Shown piece after piece: positions 33,074 to 41,984 of a stretch of DNA of 64,000 nucleotides. The position numbers were made by a program, and so were the translations under genes. The DNA lies in the NCBI RefSeq assembly GCF_014698045.1, contig NZ_JACJSE010000001.1, forward strand, positions 496,001-560,000, in the 5' to 3' direction. Under the pieces are notes generated by a model, which worked only from the letters and a program-made list of their open reading frames with translations, was not told where the DNA came from and did no database searches. The DNA is from Aulosira sp. FACHB-615 (GTDB lineage Bacteria > Cyanobacteriota > Cyanobacteriia > Cyanobacteriales > Nostocaceae). The stretch's first letter is position 1. Every line of letters starts with the position of its first letter.

Positions 33074-33994
33074 TCAATTTTGGGCTAACCAATTGGTTAA
33101 ATCAAGCAGGCTGGAAAAGTCTAACAAAGCTTCTCCTAAAGATTCCAGTTGAGTTAGGGATAAAACATCGATTTGCGATCGCACTTCCTGGGGCAATTCT
33201 CCCAGTTTATGGCTCAACAACCGCAAAACGAGCGATCGGGCTTCTCTGTTGGCTCCCTGTTCAATACCTTGTTCAATACCCTGTCTCATCCAACTGGTGA
33301 CAATTTCCATCACATCCTCCTGCTGATTCACTTCCAGTCTACCAATCTCTTCCTGAAACACTTGCTCTTCTTGCTGGTTTAGTTGTAAATAGGTATCAAC
33401 AAAGCCGGATATTAAGCGGGTGCGGGCGGGATCTAACTTTAGGGTAGCCAACAGTCGCAAACATTCGACTTTCACTTTTGGTCTGTCTGATGGTGCAATC
33501 CGCATTTTTGACATTAAGGCTGCGGCTACTGGATTGGGTTGATTGAGATAATCACGCCAGTTTAATCGATTCAATTGAATGGCTGTGAAGTTAAATTCTA
33601 ATACCTTCAAGTCGGGAAACTCCACTGTATGACAATGGGGTTCTTCCCGATAGGGTTGATCAAAGGAAAACAGGACTATTGGATAGATGGGTTGCAAATA
33701 TTTTTGATACAGCCGTGCAAAGTAGAAAAACATACGACGAGTGAATTCTCGCTCGCTGTAAGCTTGGCTTTCGATATGTACCAAAAAGCCCACTTCTTTT
33801 CCAGCTTGCTTGACTTCAACCAGCAAGTCAATGATTTTATCTTCGCCTGCGGTGAGGTCAGCAAAATATTCTTGGGGTAGAAAACGGATGGAGTTTGGAT
33901 CAATTGTGCTGGCAAGTTGTGGTAGAAATAACTCTAGGAATTCGATGAAAAAAGTCGAAAGTAGTTCTTTGAACAGGCGATCATGTTCCGGCAT
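33074..33994 (-). CDS. Rpn-family (PD-(D/E)XK) nuclease with DUF4351-like C-terminus
   Basis: 306 residues. The N-terminal MPEHDRLFKELLSTFFIEFL is the family start. The nuclease core shows DLTAGEDKIIDLLVEVK and FLVHIESQAY, which fit the D...E-x-Q pattern of Rpn/YhgA-type enzymes. A hinge with a short EQGIEQG repeat leads to a C-terminal helical DUF4351-like region. In E. coli, Rpn proteins promote RecA-independent recombination; the cyanobacterial expansions are of unknown role and turn over quickly. It begins 7 bases after the stop of the upstream oxidoreductase, so the two may be co-translated. Confidence 0.82.
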   Translation of the reverse strand: MPEHDRLFKELLSTFFIEFLELFLPQLASTIDPNSIRFLPQEYFADLTAGEDKIIDLLVEVKQAGKEVGFLVHIESQAYSEREFTRRMFFYFARLYQKYLQPIYPIVLFSFDQPYREEPHCHTVEFPDLKVLEFNFTAIQLNRLNWRDYLNQPNPVAAALMSKMRIAPSDRPKVKVECLRLLATLKLDPARTRLISGFVDTYLQLNQQEEQVFQEEIGRLEVNQQEDVMEIVTSWMRQGIEQGIEQGANREARSLVLRLLSHKLGELPQEVRSQIDVLSLTQLESLGEALLDFSSLLDLTNWLAQN

Positions 33995-34001
33995 TGTAAT
34001 A

Positions 34002-35069
34002 TTATGTCCAGGCGCGATCGTATTGTACTGGCCAGAGTTTTTCGTAGCCTAGTTTTTTGGCTGCTAGATGTGGCCAGTAAGGATTGCGGAGTAATTCGCG
34101 CCCCAATAAAACTAAGTCTGCTACTTCGGTGCGAATAATTTGGTCGGCTTGTTCGGGAGAGGTAATCAAGCCGACTGCGCCTGTCGGGATTTTGGCTTCC
34201 TGGCGGATGCGTTCAGCAAATTGAGTTTGATAACCAGGTTTGACGGGAATATTGATGCCAGGGATAATTCCCCCAGAGGAACAGTCTATTAAATCTACGC
34301 CCAAGGATTTGAGTTTATCGCTTAAGGTAACGCTTTGTTCTATGTTCCATCCTTTATCTATCCAATCGGTGGCGGAGATTCGCACCAATAAAGGATAGGT
34401 TTCTGGTAAGATTTGGCGCACAGATGTGACTACTTCTAATAATAAGCGTGTGCGATTTTCAAAACTGCCGCCATATTCATCTTGACGCTGATTTGCTAAG
34501 GGTGAGAGAAATTGATGGAGTAGGTAGCCGTGGGCTGCGTGAATTTCGATGACTTTGAAGCCGGCTTGTAGGGAACGTTGAGTTGCGGCGACAAAAGCTT
34601 GAATAATTTGTTGAATCCCCTCAATACTCAAGGCTTCGGGAACTGGACTATCTTTACTAAAGGCGATCGCACTACTGGAAACTACAGGCCGCCAACCTTC
34701 TTGGGATTCATCTAAGGCTTTACCGCCGCGACTGGGTTTGGCTGTGCTGGCTTTTCTCCCTGCATGGGCGAGTTGAATTCCTGCTATGGAACCAAAGTTA
34801 TGAATTAATTCGACAACTTTGGCTAAACCTTCTATGTGTTCATCTGACCATATACCCAAGTCTTGTGGACTAATTCGCCCACGGGGTTCGATTGCTGCTG
34901 CTTCTGTGAATACTAAACCTGCACCACCAACGGCGCGAGAGGCTAAATGTACTAAGTGCCAATCATTTGCAAACCCATCTGTACTAGAGTATTGACACAT
35001 GGGTGAAACGACAATACGGTTACGAAAGGTGATTTCCCGAATCTTAAAGGCCTCAAACAAATGTGCCAT
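34002..35069 (-). CDS. Old Yellow Enzyme family NADPH:flavin oxidoreductase (YqjM/NamA-like)
   Basis: 355 residues, TIM-barrel FMN enzyme. It fits the YqjM/thermophilic-like subclass: VVSPMCQYSS near residue 25 (regulatory Cys), GLVFTEAAAIEPRGRIS, QLAHAGRKAS (His pair for carbonyl binding: H-A-G and, further on, EIHAAHGYLLHQFLSP), and PVGLITS-type phosphate site near the C-terminus (AVGLITSPEQAD). It would reduce activated C=C bonds, and natural substrates are unclear. The Rpn nuclease gene follows at 7 bases. Confidence 0.92.
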   Translation of the reverse strand: MAHLFEAFKIREITFRNRIVVSPMCQYSSTDGFANDWHLVHLASRAVGGAGLVFTEAAAIEPRGRISPQDLGIWSDEHIEGLAKVVELIHNFGSIAGIQLAHAGRKASTAKPSRGGKALDESQEGWRPVVSSSAIAFSKDSPVPEALSIEGIQQIIQAFVAATQRSLQAGFKVIEIHAAHGYLLHQFLSPLANQRQDEYGGSFENRTRLLLEVVTSVRQILPETYPLLVRISATDWIDKGWNIEQSVTLSDKLKSLGVDLIDCSSGGIIPGINIPVKPGYQTQFAERIRQEAKIPTGAVGLITSPEQADQIIRTEVADLVLLGRELLRNPYWPHLAAKKLGYEKLWPVQYDRAWT

Positions 35070-35447
35070 TGGAATGATTTCCTTTACTTGCTAAGGTAGA
35101 AAAACTGCTGCTGTCAATTCCAAAAAGTTCAGTCTCTAGATAATGCCCGAAAGCACCAAGGCGGCTATAATTCTTGTGTAAGTTTCACCAAAAATATTGT
35201 AAATTTATATAAATGAAATATTGATAATTTATCATAATAGACATTGAAAATTTACTCACATTCTTGATTTTGAACTGCCTACTCGATAAAACTCAACTCT
35301 CTAAATTTTGGGTGAGCGATCGCCCCCAAGCACTCACTAACAAAATATGCTTATTGCTCATGAGCATTCATTCAATAATATAGCTAAATTGTGGCTGAAC
35401 TTAGCAGCTAATTGCCTAAGAAAGTCTATATTATTAATGAATAGTCA
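35070..35447. other. Gene-free divergent intergenic region
   Basis: 378 AT-rich bases between the leftward oxidoreductase and rightward yjbQ. It contains one GCGATCGC (35317-35324). Both promoters must lie here, but no boxes are clear. I see nothing else in it. Confidence 0.4.
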
Positions 35448-35873
35448 ATGAATTTACAAATGGTTCACTACCAAAAGCTACTGAGAGTTTCTACTACTGG
35501 TAAATCTTTTCACAATATTACCACCAAAATCGAATCTATAGTTGCTGAGTCGGGCGTGGAAACTGGACTCTGCACTTTATTTTTACGCCACACTTCCGCT
35601 AGTTTAGTCATCCAAGAAAACGCTGATCCTGATGTGTTGGTAGATTTAGCTAACTTTATGTCCAAGCTAGTCCCAGAATCGGGGGGATACATTCACGATG
35701 CGGAAGGGACTGATGATATGCCAGCACATATCCGTTCTGCGTTGACTCACACTTCGGAACATATACCTATTAATCGCGGTCATTTAGTATTAGGGACTTG
35801 GCAGGGAATTTATGTTTGGGAACACCGTCATCGCAGCCATACACGGGAGTTAGTTGTACACATTTCTGGCTAA
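35448..35873 (+). CDS. yjbQ: YjbQ family protein (UPF0047, secondary thiamine-phosphate synthase activity)
   Basis: 141 residues, full length. Strong family blocks are GLCTLFLRHTSASLVIQEN, HDAEGTDDMPAHIRSAL and LGTWQGIYVWEHR. The conserved His and Asp residues form the small-molecule or metal pocket of this beta-barrel trimer. Some members can replace thiamine-phosphate synthase weakly when overexpressed, but the natural role is unsettled. A later ATG (35460) would give MVHYQKLLRVS, equally plausible. Confidence 0.9.
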   Translation: MNLQMVHYQKLLRVSTTGKSFHNITTKIESIVAESGVETGLCTLFLRHTSASLVIQENADPDVLVDLANFMSKLVPESGGYIHDAEGTDDMPAHIRSALTHTSEHIPINRGHLVLGTWQGIYVWEHRHRSHTRELVVHISG

Positions 35874-36013
35874 TTAAAGTATTGCTGATGAGTGTTTATT
35901 CCTATTTTTAAACTGGGTTGAGAGTCGCAACACATATAGCCATCTTATTTGATTGATAAACTACTCACGACAGCAGAGAGTAGATGTGTTTTTTTCAAAA
36001 AACATCTTAAAAT

Positions 36014-36038
36014 AGTCCGCTAAAACGCGGCTTTTTTT
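36014..36038 (+). terminator. Possible terminator after yjbQ
   Basis: Short GC stem CCGC (36017-36020) / GCGG (36027-36030) with partial extension, followed by TTTTTTT (36032-36038), 140 bases after the yjbQ stop. Confidence 0.45.
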
Positions 36039-36149
36039 GTATCAAAACAAATGTTAATATTTGTTTATATTTGATTAATAATTTTAGGCATTTTGATACA
36101 GAAGCTCATAAAATTAAATGTACCACTTGCTGAGGCTAGTTAAATCTGT

Positions 36150-36899
36150 ATGAAGCAAGACTTACCTTTTACTTATAACTTTCAAATTATTGATGAATTT
36201 CTGTGGCAAAATTCGGTTAATCTTTTATCACTCAATCCCCAAAAACAGCTTATTACTAGCTTTACGGAATTAGAAAGTTTAATTGAGGAAGAAACTACAG
36301 ACATTAGACTGATATCGAATTTGCAAAGTACATTGGAATGTATTTTAGAAGCTCAATTAGAAAACTTTCCCGGCAATATTTTTTGGGACTGCGATTTTAT
36401 GGTCAGTAGTATTTTGCGGCAAGCCTTAGCAGTGGCAGATGAGGCTATTGGTTTTTTAAAGATGTTTACTGACAAAATGGTTGCTCTTAGCAAGTTATTT
36501 GGGATTCATCAAGAAATTCGCTTTTGTTATGTTCACGATTTTATGTATGGTTTTGACTGGGCAAGATGGGTACAAAAAGACCCACAAAATCGCGCCCATA
36601 TAGAACCTTTTAGTTTGTTTTTTTTAGATTATTTGCTGACTAAAGGTCAAGAATTAATTCATCGGATTAATCACGATCAACCGACATATTATCAGTTGTG
36701 TGCTACTGGTTTTCGGAATCCTTTTCCGTTTTCCCGCGAACCAGAAGATGAATATCGATTGTTAACTTATCTTGCGAGTGAAGGACTTATCCCTGTCACA
36801 GCTTGGAATTGGCATAGTCAGCCTGTCTGGAATCAGCCTTTTCAGGAAATACGTCAGCAGTTAGCATTACAGTTGAATATTCAACCGCAAAGGCGATGA
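36150..36899 (+). CDS. Conserved hypothetical cyanobacterial protein
   Basis: 249 residues, soluble, with no signal or membrane segment. It is rich in aromatic residues and mostly helical by appearance: FLWQNSVNLLSLNPQKQL, LESLIEEETTDIRLISNL, CYVHDFMYGFDWARWV, FRNPFPFSREPEDEYRLL. I recognise no catalytic motif or family. The good codon pattern and length support a genuine gene. It is 115 bases upstream of the Nif3-like gene on the same strand. Confidence 0.62.
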   Translation: MKQDLPFTYNFQIIDEFLWQNSVNLLSLNPQKQLITSFTELESLIEEETTDIRLISNLQSTLECILEAQLENFPGNIFWDCDFMVSSILRQALAVADEAIGFLKMFTDKMVALSKLFGIHQEIRFCYVHDFMYGFDWARWVQKDPQNRAHIEPFSLFFLDYLLTKGQELIHRINHDQPTYYQLCATGFRNPFPFSREPEDEYRLLTYLASEGLIPVTAWNWHSQPVWNQPFQEIRQQLALQLNIQPQRR

Positions 36900-37014
36900 A
36901 GAAGGCAGTGGTTCGGCTACTTCGACTGCGCTCAGTACAAGTACGCTCACCAACCGGAGGCAGGAGGTAAAATATTTTCTGTTTTTTAAATCTAAAATAT
37001 CTATTTACTGAATT

Positions 37015-37815
37015 ATGAAAATTGTTGATTTAATTAGTTGGTTTGAAGAATGGGCGAATCCGGCTTGGTGTGAAAGTTGGGATAATTGTGGTTGGCAAGT
37101 TGAGCCTGGGGTTTTGCAAGAGTCGGCGCGGGTGTTAGTGTGTTTAACTCCGACTTTGGCAGTGATGGAGGAAGCGATCGCCCATCGTGCTAATCTGATT
37201 TTTGCCCATCATCCGTTAATTTTCACCCCTCCCAAATCTTTTCGCCGTGGTGAGGCAATATCCGAAATGGTACGATTAGCTTTCATCCACAATATTGGGA
37301 TATATACTGCCCATACGAATTTTGACCAAGTACCAGACGGAACGGCCGATGTCTTGGCTCAAATTTTAGAACTTCAACAAGTCTCGCCTATAGTACCGGC
37401 TGTCTCTGGTTTTGGTTATGGAAGAGTTGGTGAACTGGAAAAATCACTCACATTCCAAGAGTTACTCGCCATTATTCAACAGCGCCTTTCTCCCCCTGAT
37501 TTGATTTTTTCCCCCACGGCTGATTTACAACAGCAAATTTCACGGGTGGCTGTTTTGGGTGGTTCTGGCGCGAGTTTTATTTCGGCGGTGGTGAAAACTG
37601 GGGCGCAGGTTTATTTAACTTCTGACTGCAAATTTCATCAGTTTCAAGAAAGCCGCGATCGCGGTTTAATCTTAGTTGATGCAGGTCATTACGCCACAGA
37701 ACGTCCAGCTTGCGATCGCTTGTCACAAAAATTTATCTCTTTAAACCTTGACTGGGTGCAGTTAAGTCAACAAGATGAGGATTTCCGAGAGTTTTTTACT
37801 AGAGCATCAATTTAG
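37015..37815 (+). CDS. Nif3-like dinuclear metal-centre protein (DUF34/YbgI family)
   Basis: 266 residues, the short form. Family blocks are ESWDNCGWQVEP at the N-terminus, LIFAHHPLIF (metal-binding His pair), YTAHTNFDQVPDG, VAVLGGSGASFI and the C-terminal LVDAGHYATERP with the remaining metal ligands. The proteins form hexamers with a two-metal site; GTP cyclohydrolase-like and stress roles have been proposed, but no function is fixed. The name refers to yeast Nif3 and not to nitrogen fixation. Confidence 0.9.
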   Translation: MKIVDLISWFEEWANPAWCESWDNCGWQVEPGVLQESARVLVCLTPTLAVMEEAIAHRANLIFAHHPLIFTPPKSFRRGEAISEMVRLAFIHNIGIYTAHTNFDQVPDGTADVLAQILELQQVSPIVPAVSGFGYGRVGELEKSLTFQELLAIIQQRLSPPDLIFSPTADLQQQISRVAVLGGSGASFISAVVKTGAQVYLTSDCKFHQFQESRDRGLILVDAGHYATERPACDRLSQKFISLNLDWVQLSQQDEDFREFFTRASI

Positions 37816-38066
37816 CAGACATCTGGGACTAAGGGCGGTAAACCGATACTATAGAAAACTCCCACATTAGCAGCTACAATAAATCTTTTGGAACTTATGG
37901 GATGATACCAACAAGTGTATAAAACTTTTCTGATCCGAGGGAAAGTTATCCACAGGGGTGTTGTCTTCAATAACAATGTGGCTGATGTCCGATGCTTCTT
38001 GAACCATATAAAGCGATCGCCTCCTCCATCAGTTAGTCTTTTCTATACTTTAATAGAATAGAGATA
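37816..38066. other. Intergenic region with isolated DnaA-box-like site
   Basis: Contains one TTATCCACA (37946-37954) and one GCGATCGC. There is no cluster of such sites, so it is not evidence for an origin. The MITE at 38067-38201 follows. Confidence 0.35.
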
Positions 38067-38201
38067 ACGCCGTGTGCAACTTTCTCTCAAACCTAACCCC
38101 CAACCCCTTCCCTACAAGGGAAGGGGAGCAATATTCAAAGCCTCTCTCCTTGCAGGGGAGAGGTTTGGAGAGGGGTTTCAAGAATAAGTTGTACATCGCG
38201 T
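38067..38201. repeat. ~135-bp MITE, copy 1
   Basis: Starts ACGCCGTGTGCAAC and ends with the imperfect inverse GTTGTACATCGCGT. Inside are two hairpins (CCCCTTCCC/GGGAAGGGG and CCTCTCC/GGAGAGG). It is flanked by the direct repeat GAGATA (38061-38066 and 38202-38207), consistent with a target-site duplication. An inverted copy is at 43575-43708. Confidence 0.75.
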
Positions 38202-38249
38202 GAGATACAAACCAAGCATATTTAATCACGCTAATTAAGCACAATTCCC

Positions 38250-39614
38250 ATGACCACTTCTAAACGCCACTATCACATTACTACCTTCGGTTGCCAAATG
38301 AATAAAGCCGACTCAGAGCGCATGGCTGGCATTTTAGAAGACATGGGCTTTGAGTTTTCCGAAGATCCCAATAATGCAGATGTAATTCTCTACAACACCT
38401 GCACCATTCGAGACAACGCTGAACAAAAGGTATATTCTTACCTCGGCAGACAAGCCAAGCGTAAGCACGAACAACCAGATTTAACCTTAGTCGTTGCTGG
38501 TTGCGTCGCTCAACAAGAAGGCGAAGCACTGCTACGCCGCGTCCCAGAATTAGATTTAGTGATGGGGCCACAACACGCCAACCGCCTGAAAGATTTGCTG
38601 GAATCAGTGTTTGGCGGTAATCAAGTTGTCGCCACTGAACCAGTGCATATTATGGAAGATATCACCCAGCCGCGCCGGGACAGCAAAGTTACCGCCTGGG
38701 TGAATGTGATTTACGGTTGTAATGAACGCTGTACTTATTGCGTAGTTCCCAACGTGCGTGGTGTAGAACAGTCCCGCACCCCCGAAGCCATCCGCGCCGA
38801 AATGGAAGAATTAGGCAGACAAGGTTACAAGGAAGTAACTTTGCTTGGTCAAAATATTGACGCTTACGGTCGAGATTTACCCGGCTCAACATCAGAAGGA
38901 CGACATCTGCACACCTTCACAGATTTACTTTATTACGTCCATGATGTGCCGGGAGTAGAACGGTTAAGATTTGCTACCAGTCACCCCCGTTATTTTACGG
39001 AAAGATTAATCAAAGCTTGTGCAGAGTTACCCAAGGTGTGCGAACACTTCCATATTCCGTTTCAGTCTGGGGATAACGATGTCTTAAAAGCGATGTCACG
39101 GGGTTACACTCACGAAAAATATCGCCGCATCATTGATACAATTCGCAAGTATATGCCGGATGCGTCAATTAGTGCGGATGCAATTGTTGGTTTCCCTGGT
39201 GAGACAGAGGCACAGTTTGAGAATACTTTGAAATTGGTGGAAGATATTGGGTTTGACCAATTAAATACAGCCGCCTATTCACCGCGCCCCGGAACACCTG
39301 CGGCATTGTGGGAAAATCAACTGAGTGAAGAAGTAAAAAGCGATCGCCTACAAAGATTAAATCATTTAGTGGCAATTAAAGCAGCCGAGCGATCGCAGCG
39401 TTATTTTGGTCGCATCGAAGAAGTATTAGTCGAAGACCAAAACCCCAAAGATAAAACTCAAGTCATGGGACGCACAGGTGGTAATCGTCTGACATTTTTT
39501 ACAGGTGATATTAATGAGCTAAAAGGGCAATTGGTGAAAGTTAAAATCACCGAAGTTCGTGCTTTTAGCTTGACTGGTGAACCAATAGAAGCGCGGCAAG
39601 CTTTGACAGTTTAA
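38250..39614 (+). CDS. miaB: tRNA-2-methylthio-N6-dimethylallyladenosine synthase
   Basis: 454 residues, full length. N-terminal UPF0004 domain with TFGCQMNKADSERM (first 4Fe-4S ligands; also YNTCTIRDNA and VAGCVAQ). The radical-SAM cluster CNERCTYC has Cys 157, 161 and 164. A TRAM domain closes the protein (YFGRIEEVLVED to VKVKITEV). It adds the methylthio group at A37 of tRNAs reading U-starting codons. A MITE lies 49 bases before the start codon, inside the promoter region, and a 90-bp fold-back element follows the stop codon. Confidence 0.97.
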   Translation: MTTSKRHYHITTFGCQMNKADSERMAGILEDMGFEFSEDPNNADVILYNTCTIRDNAEQKVYSYLGRQAKRKHEQPDLTLVVAGCVAQQEGEALLRRVPELDLVMGPQHANRLKDLLESVFGGNQVVATEPVHIMEDITQPRRDSKVTAWVNVIYGCNERCTYCVVPNVRGVEQSRTPEAIRAEMEELGRQGYKEVTLLGQNIDAYGRDLPGSTSEGRHLHTFTDLLYYVHDVPGVERLRFATSHPRYFTERLIKACAELPKVCEHFHIPFQSGDNDVLKAMSRGYTHEKYRRIIDTIRKYMPDASISADAIVGFPGETEAQFENTLKLVEDIGFDQLNTAAYSPRPGTPAALWENQLSEEVKSDRLQRLNHLVAIKAAERSQRYFGRIEEVLVEDQNPKDKTQVMGRTGGNRLTFFTGDINELKGQLVKVKITEVRAFSLTGEPIEARQALTV

Positions 39615-39622
39615 GTGAATGT

Positions 39623-39712
39623 ACACCACACTGAAAATAATTGTTTGTGGAGTCTTAATTAATTGCCAGATTTATTGCAAAGAATCACAATTAATCCCAA
39701 ACAGTGTGGTGT
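39623..39712. repeat. 90-bp fold-back element after miaB
   Basis: Perfect 11-bp terminal inverted repeats ACACCACACTG (39623-39633) and CAGTGTGGTGT (39702-39712), with a second inner pair AATTGT / ACAATT. It starts 9 bases after the miaB stop. It may be a terminator or a small mobile element. Confidence 0.6.
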
Positions 39713-39734
39713 CCTTATGTGTATACGTGGTATG

Positions 39735-39830
39735 AGAATTAGCTATATAAATTTAACCGCCGATTGAAGAGGATGAACGCAGATGAACGCAGATAAATTT
39801 GTGCTTAACATGATAAGGAAACGCTATATT
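39735..39830. repeat. Uninterrupted copy of the 'AACCGC...GATAAATTTGT' dispersed repeat
   Basis: Carries AACCGCCGATTGAAGAGGAT followed by two AACGCAGAT units and AAATTTGT. Two related copies at 9713-9785 and 9966-10090 are interrupted by a short palindromic repeat; this one is not. The bases to 39921 contain no gene. Confidence 0.55.
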
Positions 39831-39921
39831 TTTACTTATTTGATTTCATATTTCATAGTAATTAGTTGATTTTTGCATAACTACACAAAAGTAAATTTTA
39901 GAGTAACTCAGTACTTCCTAA

Positions 39922-40782
39922 ATGAAGCGTTCCTCCTCATCAATGCCTACATTTGATATAATGCTTTTGCCTGCTATTAAAGCTCTAAAAATTCTAGGTG
40001 GCTCTGGTACAACTGAAGAGATATACGACCAAGTTGTTCAAATTTTGAACTTGCCTGATAAAGTTCTTGAAATACCTCATGGCAGTACTTCACAAAGTGA
40101 AGTTGAGTATAGACTAGCTTGGAGCCGTACTTACTTAAAGAAATATGGACTCATAGAAAACTCAGCACGGGGAATATGGTCATTAGTATCAACGTCTATA
40201 AATATAGATGAGTTGGATGCTAAAGAAATTGTAAAAGCTGTTCGTGAAGCCGAAAAAATCAAGCAGACACCAACAGAATCCACCGATGAATCACTTGTGC
40301 CTACAACACCCTTAGAAGAAGTTGCATGGCATGAACAACTTCATAAAACATTGTTGTCTTTGTCTCCTAATGCGTTTGAACGCTTAGTACAGCGATTATT
40401 ACGTGAATCAGGATTTATACAAGTGCAAGTTACGGGTAAATCTGGTGACGGTGGTATTGATGGTGTAGGTATTGCCCGTCTTAGTGGTTTTTTGAGCTTT
40501 CATGTTCTCTTCCAGTGTAAGCGTTATCAAGGCTCAGTTACAGCAAGTCAAATTAGAGATTTTCGAGGAGCAATGCAAGGCCGTACTGATAAAGGATTAT
40601 TTATTACAACTGGAACATTTACTAGAGATGCTATTAAAGAAGCTACGCGAGATGGCGCACCCCCAATTGATTTGATAGATGGTGAACAATTAGTTCAAAG
40701 ATTGAAAGAATTAGGGCTTGGTGTAAAGATAATAATGATTGAGTCTGTTGAAGTTGATACAGATTGGTTTGCGAATATTTGA
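39922..40782 (+). CDS. Mrr-like restriction endonuclease
   Basis: 286 residues. The N-terminal winged-helix Mrr_N-like part (residues ~8-95) includes MLLPAIKALKILGGSGTTEE and SRTYLKKYGLIENSARGIW. The C-terminal Mrr catalytic domain (~140-265) includes LSPNAFERLVQRLLRESGF, GKSGDGGIDGVG (catalytic Asp) and HVLFQCKRY (QxK motif), then DFRGAMQG and GLFITTGTFT. Such enzymes cut DNA carrying foreign methylation (type IV restriction). A start at 39943 (MPTFDIMLLP) is also possible. No methylase gene is adjacent. Confidence 0.9.
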   Translation: MKRSSSSMPTFDIMLLPAIKALKILGGSGTTEEIYDQVVQILNLPDKVLEIPHGSTSQSEVEYRLAWSRTYLKKYGLIENSARGIWSLVSTSINIDELDAKEIVKAVREAEKIKQTPTESTDESLVPTTPLEEVAWHEQLHKTLLSLSPNAFERLVQRLLRESGFIQVQVTGKSGDGGIDGVGIARLSGFLSFHVLFQCKRYQGSVTASQIRDFRGAMQGRTDKGLFITTGTFTRDAIKEATRDGAPPIDLIDGEQLVQRLKELGLGVKIIMIESVEVDTDWFANI

Positions 40783-40821
40783 AGTTCAAGCCACGATACA
40801 GTATGTCAAATTCGACAAATT

Positions 40822-40998
40822 ATGAGTAAAAAAACTGTTGGAGAATCAGGAAACTATAATGATGAACTTTTGGCTGAGTACAAATTTGATTACCAAAAAG
40901 CCAAACCAAATCGTTTTGTAAAAGAAACTACTTCATCTCAAGCATGGGTTAGTAATTTGATTGCTAACATTAATTTTAAAGATTCTAGTCCAAACTAA
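40822..40998 (+). CDS. Small antitoxin-like ORF (58 residues)
   Basis: Starts ATG 40822, 39 bases after the Mrr-like stop, and ends TAA 40998. The protein is MSKKTVGESGNYNDELLAEY followed by KFDYQKAKPNRFVKE. The D-x-L-x-x-EY-x-FDY-x-KAKPNRF pattern is one I recall from small cyanobacterial proteins encoded next to toxin-like genes. A real gene is supported by the patterned sequence and position; its role is inferred. Confidence 0.6.
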   Translation: MSKKTVGESGNYNDELLAEYKFDYQKAKPNRFVKETTSSQAWVSNLIANINFKDSSPN

Positions 40999-41013
40999 TC
41001 AGCCAACTGCTAT

Positions 41014-41361
41014 ATGCCAAAAATTACCCTAGAAGTATCAGAAGAATTATCTCAACAGCTAGCACAAGTTGGCGATCGCTTACCGGAGCTACTGGCTTTA
41101 AGTTTGCAACAACCAGTAATCCCCGCAGAAATTTATCGATATATTCTGGACTTTCTAGCCAGCAATCCCACACCCGAACAAATTGCCCAATTTCAACCAA
41201 CACCACAAATGCAAGAGCGATTACGTACTTTGGTAACACGCTCTAAGGCTGGGGAACTCACACCTGTGGAATTAAAAGAACTAGATGAGTACGAGAAGAT
41301 TGAGCATTTGATGATCATGATTAAAACGGGTAATTTAGCTTATTTAGACAGTCAATCGTGA
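41014..41361 (+). CDS. Small protein paired with HNH endonuclease (antitoxin-like)
   Basis: 115 residues, soluble and helical, starting PKITLEVSEELSQQLAQVGD, with LPELLALSLQQPVIPAEIYR and a Thr/Pro/Gln-rich linker. The N-terminal strand-helix start resembles ribbon-helix-helix antitoxins (KITLEVSEEL), which would give DNA binding. Its stop overlaps the GTG start of the HNH gene by four bases (41358-41361). It is 15 bases after the 58-residue ORF. Confidence 0.7.
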   Translation: MPKITLEVSEELSQQLAQVGDRLPELLALSLQQPVIPAEIYRYILDFLASNPTPEQIAQFQPTPQMQERLRTLVTRSKAGELTPVELKELDEYEKIEHLMIMIKTGNLAYLDSQS

Positions 41362-41753
41362 GTTTAAGTTATATTCCAGTTGCGCTGCGTCGTTTAGTCG
41401 AAGAACGAGCTAATCACAAGTGTGAGTATTGCTTGCTACCGACTAAAGTAGTGTTCTTCCCCCATGAAATCGATCATATTATTGCTGAAAAGCATGGTGG
41501 TAAAACAGATGCAGACAATTTAGCACTTACTTGCTGGCGTTGTAATCGTCACAAAGGTACTGATTTAGGCTCTTTTGATCCACAAACAGGTGCTTTCAGT
41601 TTTTTATTTAATCCTCGTACTCAACAGTGGTCTGAACATTTCAGTTTTTCAGAACTAACTATTGTGGGATTGACGGATGTAGGACGTACTACTGTTCATT
41701 TATTGCAAATGAATAACGAAGAAAGAATTGCAGAAAGACAGAGATTACCATAA
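41358..41753 (+). CDS. HNH endonuclease
   Basis: 131 residues, starting with GTG 41358 that overlaps the preceding gene. The HNH core is complete: zinc cysteines CEYC, HEIDHIIAEKHGG (His-Asp-His), DNLALTCWRCNRHKG (Asn and second zinc pair). C-terminal ~50 residues (FNPRTQQWSEHFSFSELTIV, GRTTVHLLQMNNEERIAE) are characteristic of this cyanobacterial HNH subgroup. It could be a homing-type, restriction or toxin nuclease; the tight overlap with an antitoxin-like gene favours the last. Confidence 0.88.
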   Translation: MSLSYIPVALRRLVEERANHKCEYCLLPTKVVFFPHEIDHIIAEKHGGKTDADNLALTCWRCNRHKGTDLGSFDPQTGAFSFLFNPRTQQWSEHFSFSELTIVGLTDVGRTTVHLLQMNNEERIAERQRLP

Positions 41754-41984
41754 TTAGCTGATGTTATAAAGCGATCGCCAGTAATTCCCCCATCATGAAT
41801 CAACGCTTCATTTATTCCAGTATTTCACAAGCGATCGCTCGACGCTCATCAAATCACCCAGGCGCACCAACACACTAACAGCGTTTGCACCACTCGCGGA
41901 ATACGGACAAGAAATATAGGAATCTGATTTTTAGTTTTTTAATTTTGACTTCTCCAGCTTTGCCTGAGTGCCTCCTGCCTCTTA

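Noticed and set aside
37946..37954. DnaA-box-like TTATCCACA (others at 1969-1977 and 54648-54656) as a sign of oriC
   Set aside because: The three sites are single and tens of kilobases apart, with no dnaA or dnaN gene and no cluster. A few matches are expected by chance.
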